Part shown: in pieces, positions 1 to 8,263 of the stretch
Layout: every line of letters begins with the position of its first letter
How positions within the stretch are numbered: position 1 is the stretch's first letter
From: Pseudomonas aylmerensis
GTDB taxonomy: Bacteria; Pseudomonadota; Gammaproteobacteria; Pseudomonadales; Pseudomonadaceae
DNA: 64,000 nt
Direction: 5' to 3'
NCBI RefSeq assembly: GCF_001702265.1
Contig: NZ_MAUE01000032.1
Span: 90,030 to 154,029 of the forward strand
Notes under the pieces: generated by a model
The model's database searches: none
What the model was told of the DNA's origin: nothing
The model's input: only the letters and a program-made list of their open reading frames with translations
Program-made: the position numbers and the translations under genes

Positions 1-99
1 CCCGCCGACCACCGCCACGCCGTTGCGCGCATAGGCCACGGCGAGGGCTTGGCCGATGCCGCTGGCGGCACCGGTAATCAAGGCAACTTTACGGCTCAT
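1..99 (-). CDS. SDR family oxidoreductase (N-terminal fragment, cut by window edge)
   Basis: The minus strand from 99 reads MSRKVALITGAASGIGQA, which contains the TGxxxGIG dinucleotide-binding motif of short-chain dehydrogenases/reductases. Only 33 codons are in the window, so substrate and catalytic Tyr/Lys cannot be judged. An AGGAGT ribosome binding site precedes the ATG. It lies 10 bases after the stop of the MFS gene and probably is the last visible gene of the amidase/imidase operon, where an NAD(P)H oxidoreductase could act on an acid or alcohol product. The family call is firm; the role is inference. Confidence 0.8.
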   Translation of the reverse strand, partial: MSRKVALITGAASGIGQALAVAYARNGVAVVGG

Positions 100-109
100 C
101 AAACACTCC

Positions 110-1450
110 TTACTGAACGGTTTCCGGACGCACGTGGCGTGCGGCAAACATCAGGGCGCCGGACAAAAAGCACGGCAGTGCACCGAACCACAGCGCGGCG
201 GTCTGCCAGTCGCTGCCGGCGGACAACACCTGGGTCGCGCCAAAACCTGCGACTACCGCGCCGATCGGGCCCATGGCATGGATGATCGCGCCACCGGTGG
301 CGCGGATGCTGGTGGGGAAACTTTCGCTGATGAAGAACAGCGCTGCCGAGTACGGCCCGATCAGGAAGAACAGGCCCAGGCTGTACAGCCCGACGACCAT
401 CGCCATGTTGCTCGGGCCAAACAGCATGCCGGCGAACGACAGCCCGCCGAGCATCCAGCCCAGGCCGATCACGTTGCGGCGGCCGATCTTGTCGCCCATC
501 CAACCGTGGCTGAGGTAGCCGCAGTAACCCACCAGGTTCGACAGTACGAGGATGATCAGCGAGTTCTCGAACGAGATGTGGTGCACGCTGACGATCACCG
601 AAGTCCCCAGCACGCTGAACACCTGGATCGCCGCCCAGTTGAGCAGCAGCGCTGCGCCGATCACCAGCGTGGCGCGGCGTGCCGGGCCACGGAAGGCCGC
701 CTTGAGGCCGGCCTTGCTGTGTTCGTCGTAGTCCACGCCGTAGGTCGCGGCGACGTTCTGCGCGTCCTTCACCGCGCCGCTTTTACGCAGCTCGCTGATG
801 CGCTGGTGGATCTGGAACTGCGGGCTCTCCTTGAGCTTTCGCGCCATGATCGCGATCACGATCGCCGGGATCGCGGCGAAGATGAAGCAGCCCTGCCAGC
901 CAATGACCGGCAGCAACAGCGCGGTCAACCCGGCGGCGATCAACGCCCCGACCGGCCAGCCGCCCTGCACCAGGCTGTAGATGAACCCGCGGCGCTTGGT
1001 CAGGCGCGGGTCTTCGGAGGCGCCATACAGCTCGCTCAAGTAGGTCGCGTTGACGGTTTCCTCGGCATAGCCCAGGCCGCCCAGCGACCGGATCAGAATC
1101 AGCGGCGACTTGCCCCATGCCCCACCAATCGCGGTGAGTGCCGAGCAGAGTGCCGAACCGGCCACGGTGAAGATGATGCCTTTGCGCCGACCCAACTTAT
1201 CCACGACCGGGCCAATGGCAAACGCGACCACCGCCGTGCCCACCGCCACCCAGGTCGCGATTTCAGCTTGCTCCACTTCACCCCAGCCAAAGTGCCGGCC
1301 GATCTCCGGCAGCAACGTGCCGAACAGGATGAAGTCATACACCGCAAACACCCAGGCGAAAAACGCGATCCAGGTGGCGAAGCGCACTTCCTGGGACGTC
1401 AGTTGCCGGGGTTTCCAGCCAGTCAGGTCAAGCTTGTTGTAGATGGACAT
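110..1450 (-). CDS. MFS transporter (metabolite:H+ symporter type)
   Basis: This is a 446-residue inner-membrane protein of the major facilitator superfamily, with about 12 hydrophobic segments. The first intracellular loop carries the DxxGRRKG signature (DKLGRRKG near residue 90), and a second half-repeat motif DKIGRR follows in the C-terminal half. I chose the ATG at 1450 (MSIYNKLDLTG) because upstream in-frame sequence is REP-derived and proline-rich. It sits between the imidase-like gene and the SDR gene on the same strand, so it probably imports the substrate of that operon. The substrate is not recognisable from sequence. Confidence 0.85.
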   Translation of the reverse strand: MSIYNKLDLTGWKPRQLTSQEVRFATWIAFFAWVFAVYDFILFGTLLPEIGRHFGWGEVEQAEIATWVAVGTAVVAFAIGPVVDKLGRRKGIIFTVAGSALCSALTAIGGAWGKSPLILIRSLGGLGYAEETVNATYLSELYGASEDPRLTKRRGFIYSLVQGGWPVGALIAAGLTALLLPVIGWQGCFIFAAIPAIVIAIMARKLKESPQFQIHQRISELRKSGAVKDAQNVAATYGVDYDEHSKAGLKAAFRGPARRATLVIGAALLLNWAAIQVFSVLGTSVIVSVHHISFENSLIILVLSNLVGYCGYLSHGWMGDKIGRRNVIGLGWMLGGLSFAGMLFGPSNMAMVVGLYSLGLFFLIGPYSAALFFISESFPTSIRATGGAIIHAMGPIGAVVAGFGATQVLSAGSDWQTAALWFGALPCFLSGALMFAARHVRPETVQ

Positions 1451-1474
1451 GGGGCGCGCCTCAAGGATTTGACC

Positions 1475-1505
1475 GGCAGGCGCCGGCAAGCCGGCTCCTG
1501 CAGGG
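1475..1505. repeat. Single REP element (CCGGCAAGCCGG type)
   Basis: A short imperfect palindrome with the core GCCGGCAAGCCGGCTCC lies in the 61-base gap between the MFS gene and the imidase-like gene. The same core occurs as a full inverted pair at 23247-23326. It could form an RNA hairpin inside the operon transcript and modulate expression of the permease relative to the hydrolase. Confidence 0.65.
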
Positions 1506-1511
1506 TGGGGT

Positions 1512-2390
1512 TCAGGTACGGGGTTGGCGGCGAATGAAGTCGTCGGCGATTTCGTCGAAGGTGACGAAGCGCACGCCGGCATGGCTCTGGATGTGCTCGA
1601 TCAGGCGCTCCAGCATCAACAGCACTTGCGGGCGGCCGGACACGTCGGGGTGGATGGTCATGGTGAACACCGCGTGTTCGTGCTCGCGGTAGACCCAGTC
1701 GAACTGGTCGCGCCACATTTCCTCGAGGTGACGCGGGTTGACGAAGCCGTGGCTGTTCGGGGCTTTCTTGATGAACATCATCGGCGGCAGGTCATCGAGG
1801 TACCAGTTGGCCGGGATCTCCACCAGGTCGGTTTCTTCGCCACGCACCAGGGGTTTCATCCAGGTATCGGGGTGCTGGCTGTAGTCGATCTTGGTCCAGG
1901 TGTCGCCCTTGCGCACGTAGTAGGGATGGAAGTCGTTGTGCATCAGGCTGTGGTCGTACTTGATGCCTTTTTTCAGCAACAGCTCGTTGGTCACCTTGCT
2001 GAATTCCCACCACGGCGCGACGTAGCCGGTGGGGCGCTTGCCGGTGACCTGGGTGATCAGCTCGATGGACTTGTCGAGGACGATTTCTTCCTGCTCGGCG
2101 GTCATCGCGATCGGGTTTTCGTGGCTGTAGCCGTGCACGCCGATTTCGTGGCCGGCGTCGGCCACGGCCTTCATCTGCTCGGGGAAGGTTTCCATCGAGT
2201 GGCCGGGGATGAACCAGGTGGTGCGCAGGCCGTAGCGTTCGAACAGTTTGAGCAGGCGCGGCGCGCCGACTTCCCCGGCGAACAGGCCGCGGGAGATGTC
2301 ATCGGGCGAGTCTTCGCCGCCGTAGGAACCGAGCCAGCCGGCGACGGCGTCGACGTCGACGCCAAATGCACAGAGGATGTCTTTAGCCAT
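1512..2390 (-). CDS. Polysaccharide-deacetylase-fold hydrolase, probable cyclic imide hydrolase (imidase)
   Basis: The 292-residue protein starts MAKDILCAFGVDVDAVAG and has the NodB/polysaccharide-deacetylase layout: an early Asp pair (GVDVD), the metal-binding HGYSHENP motif near residue 90, and a late TIHPDVSGRP segment with His and Arg. It has no signal peptide, so it is cytoplasmic and not a cell-wall deacetylase. From memory it closely resembles the P. putida cyclic imide hydrolase (about 293 residues), which opens cyclic imides to half-amides; it lacks the N-terminal extension of PuuE allantoinase. An AAGGAG site precedes the ATG. The amidase gene 11 bases upstream fits the half-amide step. 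Family call is firm; the imide substrate is inferred. Confidence 0.8.
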   Translation of the reverse strand: MAKDILCAFGVDVDAVAGWLGSYGGEDSPDDISRGLFAGEVGAPRLLKLFERYGLRTTWFIPGHSMETFPEQMKAVADAGHEIGVHGYSHENPIAMTAEQEEIVLDKSIELITQVTGKRPTGYVAPWWEFSKVTNELLLKKGIKYDHSLMHNDFHPYYVRKGDTWTKIDYSQHPDTWMKPLVRGEETDLVEIPANWYLDDLPPMMFIKKAPNSHGFVNPRHLEEMWRDQFDWVYREHEHAVFTMTIHPDVSGRPQVLLMLERLIEHIQSHAGVRFVTFDEIADDFIRRQPRT

Positions 2391-2401
2391 GGTGTGTCTC
2401 C

Positions 2402-3733
2402 TTAAAAAGTCAGGGCGGTTTCGACCGACAAAGCGGCCCGCAGCAGGCGTGCGTCTTCGCCGCTGGGGGCGCTGAGCAGCAGGCCGGTGGGTAAACCCAG
2501 GGCGTCGCGGCCACTGGGCAGGCTCACGCCGGGCATATCGAGCAAACTGCCGGGCATGGTCAGGCGCAGGGTGGCGAGGTTGGTGCTGACAAACAGCGCG
2601 TCGTCGGCTTCCAGCGGTGCCAGGGCCGGGGCGACATGCGCAACGGTGGGGGTGATCAGCACGGCGCCGTCGAGGTCGTCGATCAGTTGCTGTTGCAGGC
2701 GGCGGCGGGCATCGGTGAGGGCGATCAGTTGGCTGGCCGGCAACGCGCGCGCGGCTTCGAGGCGGCGGCGTACGCGGGGGTCGAGTTGCTCGGCATCGGC
2801 GCTGTCGAGCAACGCCTGGTGCAGGGCGAAGGCTTCGAAGGCGCCGAGCCAACCTTGGTGCTTGATCAGCTCCAGCGTGGCCTGGAACGTGGGCGAGGGG
2901 CGCAACTCGACCCGCGCACCGGCGGCCTTGAGTTGGTCCACCGCGCGCAGCAGGTTGTTGTGCACGGCGGGTTCAATGCCTTCCAGGGCGCCTTGCTCCA
3001 GCACAAAGTGCTGGCCCTTGAGGCTTCGCGCGACATGGGTTTGCCGGCGGCCGTGGAGCAGGTCGTCGATGGCCAGCGCATCGCGCACGCTGCGGGTCAG
3101 CGGGCCAAGGCTGTCGAGGGTGTGAGCCAGGGGAAACACGCCGTCGCGGCTGTAGCGTCGGCTGCTGCTGCGGTAGCCCACCAGGCCATTGAATGCCGAG
3201 GGGATGCGGATCGAACCGGCGGTGTCGGTGCCCATCGCAATGGGCACAATGTCGGCGGCGACGGCCACCGCCGAGCCGGACGATGAGCCACCCGGGATAC
3301 GTGGCTGGTCATTGCCGTGCGGGTTGTGCGGGGTGCCGAAGTGCGGATTGAGACCGAGCCCGGAATAGGCCAGCTCGCTGAGGTTGGTCTTGCCGACGCT
3401 GACTATCCCCGCGCGGCACAGCAGCCCTACGCTGGGCGCATCGAGCAAGGCGGCAGGCACATTGCGTCGGTAGGCGGCACCGACAGTGGTGACGCTGCCG
3501 GCCACGTCATAGAGGTCCTTCCAGGCCACGGGCACGCCATCCAACCCACTCAATGGCTGGCCGGCCCGCCAGCGCGCGGCGGCAGCTTCGGCTTCACGGC
3601 GGGCGCGCTCGGTGGTCAGGCTGATAAATACCGCCGGGACCTGGCTGGCCTTGTCGAGTGCCTGCTCGAGGGCTTGCACCGGGTCGTTGCGACCGCTGGC
3701 GAAATCCTCGGCCATCGAAGTGGCGTCTGACAT
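2402..3733 (-). CDS. Amidase signature-family hydrolase, candidate half-amidase
   Basis: This 443-residue cytoplasmic enzyme has the complete Ser-cisSer-Lys machinery of the amidase signature family: Lys in VAWKDLYDVAG, the GGSSSGSAVAVAA segment, and the nucleophile Ser in DTAGSIRIPSAFNGLVGY. I chose the ATG at 3733 (MSDATSM) because GAGG lies about nine bases upstream; a GTG at 3748 would also keep the frame. It is the first gene of the operon, followed after 11 bases by the imidase-like gene. The known cyclic-imide route is imide to half-amide (imidase) to dicarboxylic acid plus ammonia (half-amidase), which matches this pair. It could also be an amidase for another carbon/nitrogen source. 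Confidence 0.85.
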   Translation of the reverse strand: MSDATSMAEDFASGRNDPVQALEQALDKASQVPAVFISLTTERARREAEAAAARWRAGQPLSGLDGVPVAWKDLYDVAGSVTTVGAAYRRNVPAALLDAPSVGLLCRAGIVSVGKTNLSELAYSGLGLNPHFGTPHNPHGNDQPRIPGGSSSGSAVAVAADIVPIAMGTDTAGSIRIPSAFNGLVGYRSSSRRYSRDGVFPLAHTLDSLGPLTRSVRDALAIDDLLHGRRQTHVARSLKGQHFVLEQGALEGIEPAVHNNLLRAVDQLKAAGARVELRPSPTFQATLELIKHQGWLGAFEAFALHQALLDSADAEQLDPRVRRRLEAARALPASQLIALTDARRRLQQQLIDDLDGAVLITPTVAHVAPALAPLEADDALFVSTNLATLRLTMPGSLLDMPGVSLPSGRDALGLPTGLLLSAPSGEDARLLRAALSVETALTF

Positions 3734-4069
3734 CAAGATGACCCTCACAAAACGTACATATTAATAAAATGTACATTTTACAAAGGCAGGTTTCGTGCCA
3801 GTCTGTGAACGCGCCCAACGTGCAGATCAGATGTTCACGTCAGGATCCACGGGATAGATGCTCCTGGGTCTGGAAAAAAAAGCGTGCAACACATCCAGCG
3901 CAGGGTTTAAAAGAAATAATGTATCTTTTATGAATAAGTACATTTTGGTGCAGAAAAGTAACATTCCCGCTGTCCAGGCCCCAAAAAAGTGCCACCGATG
4001 TGGCGCAGAGTGACAGGCGCATCTATGAGAGAATCCCCGGCCACCGTCCTACATCCTCTTGAGAAAGCA
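3734..4069. promoter_or_regulatory. Divergent promoter region between the amidase operon and the GntR gene
   Basis: About 336 bases without a convincing gene. The half near the amidase holds the AAAATGTACATTTT palindrome. The middle (3905-3960) is AT-rich with AATGTATC, TGAATAAGTACATTTT and several A/T runs that could serve as promoter and second operator. Short reading frames here have no recognisable product. Part of the right end (4025-4069) would become coding if the regulator starts at 4025. Confidence 0.6.
3766..3779. promoter_or_regulatory. Perfect palindrome AAAATGTACATTTT, candidate operator of the GntR regulator
   Basis: This 14-bp perfect palindrome is 32 bases upstream of the amidase start, in an AT-rich stretch (3750-3780) that also contains a GTACAT half-site at 3755. 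The related string AAGTACATTTT recurs at 3936-3946, nearer the regulator. Placement between a divergent GntR gene and its likely target operon makes an operator likely; no binding data can be inferred. Confidence 0.55.
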
Positions 4070-5059
4070 ATGAAAGCAGTGTCCGCCTCGGCCTCCCGTT
4101 ACGCGATGATTCATCAGCTGTTGCGTGATGCGATCGTCAACGGCACCGCGCGCCACGGGCTGGTCCTGCTGGAGGCACCGCTGGCCGAACTGTTCGGCAC
4201 CAGCCGCGTGCCGGTGCGCAAGGCCCTGGACCTGCTGCACGCCGAAGGGCTGATTTGCCGCTTCAACGGCCGCGGCTACCTGATCAACCCCGAAGGGCTG
4301 GCCATGGAGCCGCTGCGCTTGCCGCTGAGCCATGCGCACCTGGGCCTGAATGGCGAAGATGAGCTGGTGGATACCCGACCGCTGGGCGAGCGGATCGTCG
4401 AGGAGATCGGCGCGGCGCTGTCCACCTGCATCGCCTTCGGCCACTACCGCCTGGACGAGCAGGCCGCCGCCGACCACTACGGCGTAAGCCGCGCGGTGGT
4501 GCGCGAAGCATTGATGCGCCTGCGCGATCGAGGCCTGGTGGAAAAAGAGCCGTACTCGCAGTGGCTGGCGGGGCCGCTGACCGCGCGGGAAGTCACCGAA
4601 GACTACGAACTGCGTGCCTGCCTGGAGCCCGAAGCCCTGCGCCAGAGCGCACCGAACCTGGACCGCGAGCTGCTCGAAGCCATGTTGCAACGCGTGCTGG
4701 ACGCCCAGGACAGCCCCCATTGCAGCCTGGAAGCCATCGAACAGATCGAAGAGGATTTGCACCAGCGCTGCCTGGCCGGCCTGCAGAATCGCAAGATCGC
4801 CGCGTTGATTCGCCAGGGCCAGAGCCCGATGATCATCAGCCGGATTTTCTACCGTTTGCTGGGGATCGGCGCCGATCCAGCCATGCTTGCCGAACATCGC
4901 CTGATTCTGGAGTTGTTGCTGCACGGCGCCGTCGATGCGGCCGCGCTGAACCTGCGCGAGCACCTGCAACGGGCCCGGCAGCGCATGTTGCAGCGGTTGA
5001 AAGTGCTGTCGGTGCTACCGGAACAGCCACTGCCCGCCTATCTTCACAAAATCAGCTGA
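4070..5059 (+). CDS. GntR-family regulator with two tandem winged-helix domains and FCD domain
   Basis: From the ATG at 4070 the protein has 329 residues, against about 220-250 for ordinary FCD-type GntR regulators. The extra length is a second DNA-binding domain. Residues about 11-71 (SRVPVRKALDLLHAEGLI) and about 104-170 (GVSRAVVREALMRLRDRGLV) both fit the GntR winged helix. An all-helical FCD ligand-binding domain follows (about 173-298, with DYELRACLEPEA). I prefer 4070 because GAGAAAG lies just upstream; an ATG at 4025 is possible. It is divergent from the amidase operon and probably responds to its substrate. The bipartite DNA-binding arrangement is the unusual point. Confidence 0.85.
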   Translation: MKAVSASASRYAMIHQLLRDAIVNGTARHGLVLLEAPLAELFGTSRVPVRKALDLLHAEGLICRFNGRGYLINPEGLAMEPLRLPLSHAHLGLNGEDELVDTRPLGERIVEEIGAALSTCIAFGHYRLDEQAAADHYGVSRAVVREALMRLRDRGLVEKEPYSQWLAGPLTAREVTEDYELRACLEPEALRQSAPNLDRELLEAMLQRVLDAQDSPHCSLEAIEQIEEDLHQRCLAGLQNRKIAALIRQGQSPMIISRIFYRLLGIGADPAMLAEHRLILELLLHGAVDAAALNLREHLQRARQRMLQRLKVLSVLPEQPLPAYLHKIS

Positions 5060-5060
5060 G

Positions 5061-5087
5061 CCCTGCAGGAGCCGGCTTGCTGGCGCC
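5061..5087. repeat. Single REP element downstream of the GntR gene
   Basis: The core AGGAGCCGGCTTGC shared with the inverted pair at 23247-23326 appears once here, two bases after the GntR stop codon. No partner in inverted orientation follows before the Lon-type gene. Confidence 0.55.
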
Positions 5088-5194
5088 TACGGGTTTCGAA
5101 AATATCATGCAATATGTTGCTATCTCACGCCCGCCATTGAAACCACCACTGCCCTGCCCCATCTAACCTGCATACTTCCTTATGCAGGTGCCCC

Positions 5195-7618
5195 ATGAGC
5201 GACCAGCAAGAATTCCCGGACATCGACCTCAACGATTACGCCGATCCCGAAAACGCTGAACACGCAGCTTCATCCAATACCGGCCTTGCCCTGCCTGGGC
5301 AAAACCTGCCGGACAAGGTCTACATCATTCCGATCCACAATCGGCCGTTCTTCCCGGCGCAAGTGCTGCCGGTGATCGTCAATGAAGAACCGTGGGCGGA
5401 AACCCTGGAGCTGGTGAGCAAATCCGATCACCACTCGCTTGCCCTGTTTTTCATGGACACGCCGCCCGAAGATCCCCGGCATTTCGACACCTCCAGCCTG
5501 CCGCTGTACGGCACCCTGGTGAAGGTGCACCACGCCAGCCGCGAGAACGGCAAACTGCAATTCGTCGCCCAGGGCCTGACCCGCGTGCGGATTCGCACCT
5601 GGCTCAAGCACCACCGCCCACCGTACCTGGTGGAAGTCGAATACCCGCACCAGCCCAGCGAGCCGACCGACGAGGTCAAGGCCTACGGCATGGCGCTGAT
5701 CAATGCGATCAAGGAACTGCTGCCGCTCAACCCGCTGTACAGCGAAGAGCTGAAGAACTACCTCAACCGCTTCAGCCCCAACGACCCGTCGCCGCTGACC
5801 GACTTCGCTGCCGCCCTCACCTCGGCCACCGGCAACGAGCTGCAGGAAGTGCTGGACTGCGTACCCATGCTCAAGCGCATGGAAAAAGTCCTGCCGATGC
5901 TGCGCAAGGAAGTCGAAGTCGCGCGCCTGCAAAAAGAACTCTCCGCCGAAGTGAACCGCAAGATCGGCGAGCACCAGCGCGAGTTCTTCCTCAAGGAACA
6001 GCTCAAGGTCATCCAGCAGGAGCTGGGCCTGACCAAGGACGACCGCAGCGCGGACGTCGAGCAGTTCGAGCAACGCCTGGAGGGCAAAGTGTTGCCGGCC
6101 CAGGCGAAAAAACGCATTGATGAAGAACTCAACAAACTGTCGATCCTGGAAACCGGCTCGCCGGAGTACGCGGTCACCCGCAACTACCTCGACTGGGCCA
6201 CCTCGGTGCCTTGGGGGGTGTATGGCGAGGACAAGCTCGACCTCAAGCACGCGCGCAAGGTGCTGGATAAACACCATGCGGGGCTGGACGACATCAAGAG
6301 CCGCATCCTCGAGTTCCTCGCGGTGGGCGCTTATAAAGGCGAAGTCGCCGGTTCCATCGTGCTGCTGGTGGGCCCGCCGGGCGTGGGCAAGACCAGCGTC
6401 GGCAAATCCATCGCCGAGTCACTCGGCCGGCCGTTCTACCGTTTCAGCGTCGGCGGCATGCGCGACGAGGCCGAGATCAAGGGCCATCGCCGCACCTACA
6501 TCGGCGCCCTGCCGGGCAAGCTGGTGCAGGCGCTCAAAGATGTGGAAGTGATGAACCCGGTGATCATGCTCGACGAGATCGACAAGATGGGCCAGAGCTT
6601 CCAGGGCGACCCTGCGTCGGCATTGCTGGAAACCCTCGACCCTGAGCAGAACGTCGAATTCCTCGACCACTACCTGGACCTGCGCCTGGACCTGTCCAAG
6701 GTGCTGTTCGTGTGCACCGCCAACACTCTGGATTCCATCCCCGGCCCGCTGCTGGACCGGATGGAAGTGATTCGCCTGTCCGGCTATATCACTGAAGAAA
6801 AAGTCGCCATCGCCAAGCGTCACCTGTGGCCCAAGCAGCTGGAGAAAGCCGGTGTGTCGAAAAACAGCCTGAGCATCAGCGACGGCGCCCTGCGCGCGTT
6901 GATCGACGGCTACGCGCGGGAAGCCGGCGTGCGCCAGTTGGAGAAACAGCTGGGCAAACTGGTGCGTAAAGCCGTGGTCAAGCTGCTGGATGAGCCCGAC
7001 TCGGTGATCAAGATCGGCAACAAGGACCTGGAAAGCTCCCTGGGCATTCCCGTGTTCCGCAACGAGCAAGTGCTGTCCGGCACCGGGGTAATCACCGGCC
7101 TGGCCTGGACCAGCATGGGCGGCGCCACACTGCCGATCGAGGCGACGCGCATTCACACGCTCAACCGTGGTTTCAAGCTCACCGGGCAGTTGGGTGAGGT
7201 GATGAAGGAGTCTGCCGAAATCGCCTACAGCTACATCAGCTCCAACCTGAAGTCGTTTGGCGGTGATCCGAAGTTCTTCGACGAGGCCTTCGTGCACCTG
7301 CACGTGCCGGAAGGCGCCACGCCCAAAGACGGCCCGAGCGCCGGGGTGACCATGGCCAGCGCGCTGCTGTCGCTGGCGCGCAACCAGCCGCCGAAAAAAG
7401 GCGTGGCCATGACCGGTGAATTGACGCTGACCGGGCATGTCCTGCCGATTGGCGGGGTGCGCGAAAAGGTGATTGCGGCGCGACGCCAGAAGATTCACGA
7501 GCTGATCCTGCCGGAGCCAAACCGTGGCAGCTTCGAGGAGTTGCCGGACTACCTGAAGGAAGGCATGACCGTGCACTTTGCCAAGCGCTTTGCCGACGTG
7601 GCGAAGGTGCTCTTCTGA
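5195..7618 (+). CDS. asrA: ATP-dependent Lon-type protease, AsrA-like paralogue
   Basis: The 807-residue protein has the full Lon plan: LON substrate-binding domain (about 40-240), coiled coil, AAA+ domain with Walker A GPPGVGKTS at 393-401 and Walker B VIMLDEID, and the C-terminal protease domain with Ser715 in KDGPSAG and Lys758 in GGVREK, the same 43-residue spacing as the E. coli Ser-Lys dyad. The N-terminal acidic extension and the neighbouring protease-inhibitor and YhhN genes match the second Lon of Pseudomonas (AsrA, PA0779 in P. aeruginosa), linked there to the aminoglycoside/heat stress response, not the clpX-linked housekeeping lon. It acts in the cytoplasm on misfolded or regulatory proteins. 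Confidence 0.9.
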   Translation: MSDQQEFPDIDLNDYADPENAEHAASSNTGLALPGQNLPDKVYIIPIHNRPFFPAQVLPVIVNEEPWAETLELVSKSDHHSLALFFMDTPPEDPRHFDTSSLPLYGTLVKVHHASRENGKLQFVAQGLTRVRIRTWLKHHRPPYLVEVEYPHQPSEPTDEVKAYGMALINAIKELLPLNPLYSEELKNYLNRFSPNDPSPLTDFAAALTSATGNELQEVLDCVPMLKRMEKVLPMLRKEVEVARLQKELSAEVNRKIGEHQREFFLKEQLKVIQQELGLTKDDRSADVEQFEQRLEGKVLPAQAKKRIDEELNKLSILETGSPEYAVTRNYLDWATSVPWGVYGEDKLDLKHARKVLDKHHAGLDDIKSRILEFLAVGAYKGEVAGSIVLLVGPPGVGKTSVGKSIAESLGRPFYRFSVGGMRDEAEIKGHRRTYIGALPGKLVQALKDVEVMNPVIMLDEIDKMGQSFQGDPASALLETLDPEQNVEFLDHYLDLRLDLSKVLFVCTANTLDSIPGPLLDRMEVIRLSGYITEEKVAIAKRHLWPKQLEKAGVSKNSLSISDGALRALIDGYAREAGVRQLEKQLGKLVRKAVVKLLDEPDSVIKIGNKDLESSLGIPVFRNEQVLSGTGVITGLAWTSMGGATLPIEATRIHTLNRGFKLTGQLGEVMKESAEIAYSYISSNLKSFGGDPKFFDEAFVHLHVPEGATPKDGPSAGVTMASALLSLARNQPPKKGVAMTGELTLTGHVLPIGGVREKVIAARRQKIHELILPEPNRGSFEELPDYLKEGMTVHFAKRFADVAKVLF

Positions 7619-7656
7619 TCGCTCACTAGCCCGAGTGCCCCGAGTGCCCCCCCCCT

Positions 7657-7789
7657 GTGGTGAGCAGGCTTGCCCTGCGTTGGGCTGCGTAGCAGCCCCA
7701 GAACTGACGACCCCATTCCTTCAGAAAGAATGGGGTCTATTTAAGAGGTGCTGCTCCGCAGCCCAACGCAAGGCAAGCCTGCTCTCCAC
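7657..7789. repeat. REP pair (133-bp family), copy 1, with terminator in the loop
   Basis: Inverted arms GTGGTGAGCAGGCTTGCC (left) and the near-complement (right) enclose a unique loop. Total length is 133 bases, like the copies at 49248, 49479 and 56804; the copy at 12911 is 132. Compared with the other copies both arms carry a paired G-to-A change, so pairing is kept. The loop contains a separate terminator-like hairpin. Confidence 0.85.
7709..7737 (+). terminator. Rho-independent terminator-like hairpin after the Lon-type gene
   Basis: Ten-base arms GACCCCATTC and GAATGGGGTC enclose a 9-base loop and are followed by TATTT. It lies about 90 bases after the Lon-type stop codon, inside the loop of a REP pair, and would separate that gene from the inhibitor gene. 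Confidence 0.65.
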
Positions 7790-7872
7790 CAAGCGCACTC
7801 TGCGGTCCTCTTGTCACACCTTGTCTCATCTTCGGTTATGCTCGCCCTTCGTCGCTAATCAACGGAGCCTCC

Positions 7873-8262
7873 ATGACCGCTGCCCGCCTGCTGCTTCCCC
7901 TGAGCCTTGCCCTGCTGGCCGCCTGCGCCAGTGCCCCCAAGCAAAACATCACCGTGGAAGATCAGGGCGCCTGCCCGCTCCAGCTCAAGTCCGGGCAGAA
8001 TCTGATCCTGACCCTGCCCAGCAATCCCACCACCGGTTACCGCTGGGCCATCCAGGATTCGGCCGGCGGCGTATTGCGCGCGCTGAGCCCCGAGGTCTAC
8101 AGCAGCTCGGAATCCGGCGTGATTGGTGGCGGCGGCCAGTCCACCTGGCGCTTCCAGGCCTTTGCGGCCGGCCAGGGACGTTTGCGCCTGACCTCCCAGC
8201 AACCCTGGGAGCCGGAAGCCGAACCCGCCGAAACCTTCGACTGCGCCATTACGGTGAACTGA
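7873..8262 (+). CDS. icp: Chagasin-family (I42) protease inhibitor, lipoprotein
   Basis: This 129-residue protein begins with a lipoprotein signal (LLAAC, Cys18), so the mature domain is probably anchored in the cell envelope. It carries the three inhibitory loop motifs of MEROPS family I42: NPTTGY (about 51-56), a GGGG segment before STWRF, and the late QQPWEP segment. Known members inhibit papain-type cysteine peptidases. The homologous gene also neighbours the AsrA-type protease in P. aeruginosa (icp, PA0778). Its natural target here is not visible; Lon is a cytoplasmic serine protease and is not an expected target. Confidence 0.85.
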   Translation: MTAARLLLPLSLALLAACASAPKQNITVEDQGACPLQLKSGQNLILTLPSNPTTGYRWAIQDSAGGVLRALSPEVYSSSESGVIGGGGQSTWRFQAFAAGQGRLRLTSQQPWEPEAEPAETFDCAITVN

Positions 8263-8263
8263 T

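Noticed and set aside
1..1537. A 493-codon plus-strand frame (56-1537) opposite the MFS gene
   Set aside because: Shadow of the MFS gene; low-complexity, His/Gln/Ala-rich translation without family features.
1512..2390. Cell-wall polysaccharide deacetylase
   Set aside because: There is no signal peptide or membrane anchor and the gene sits in a cytoplasmic amide-catabolic operon.
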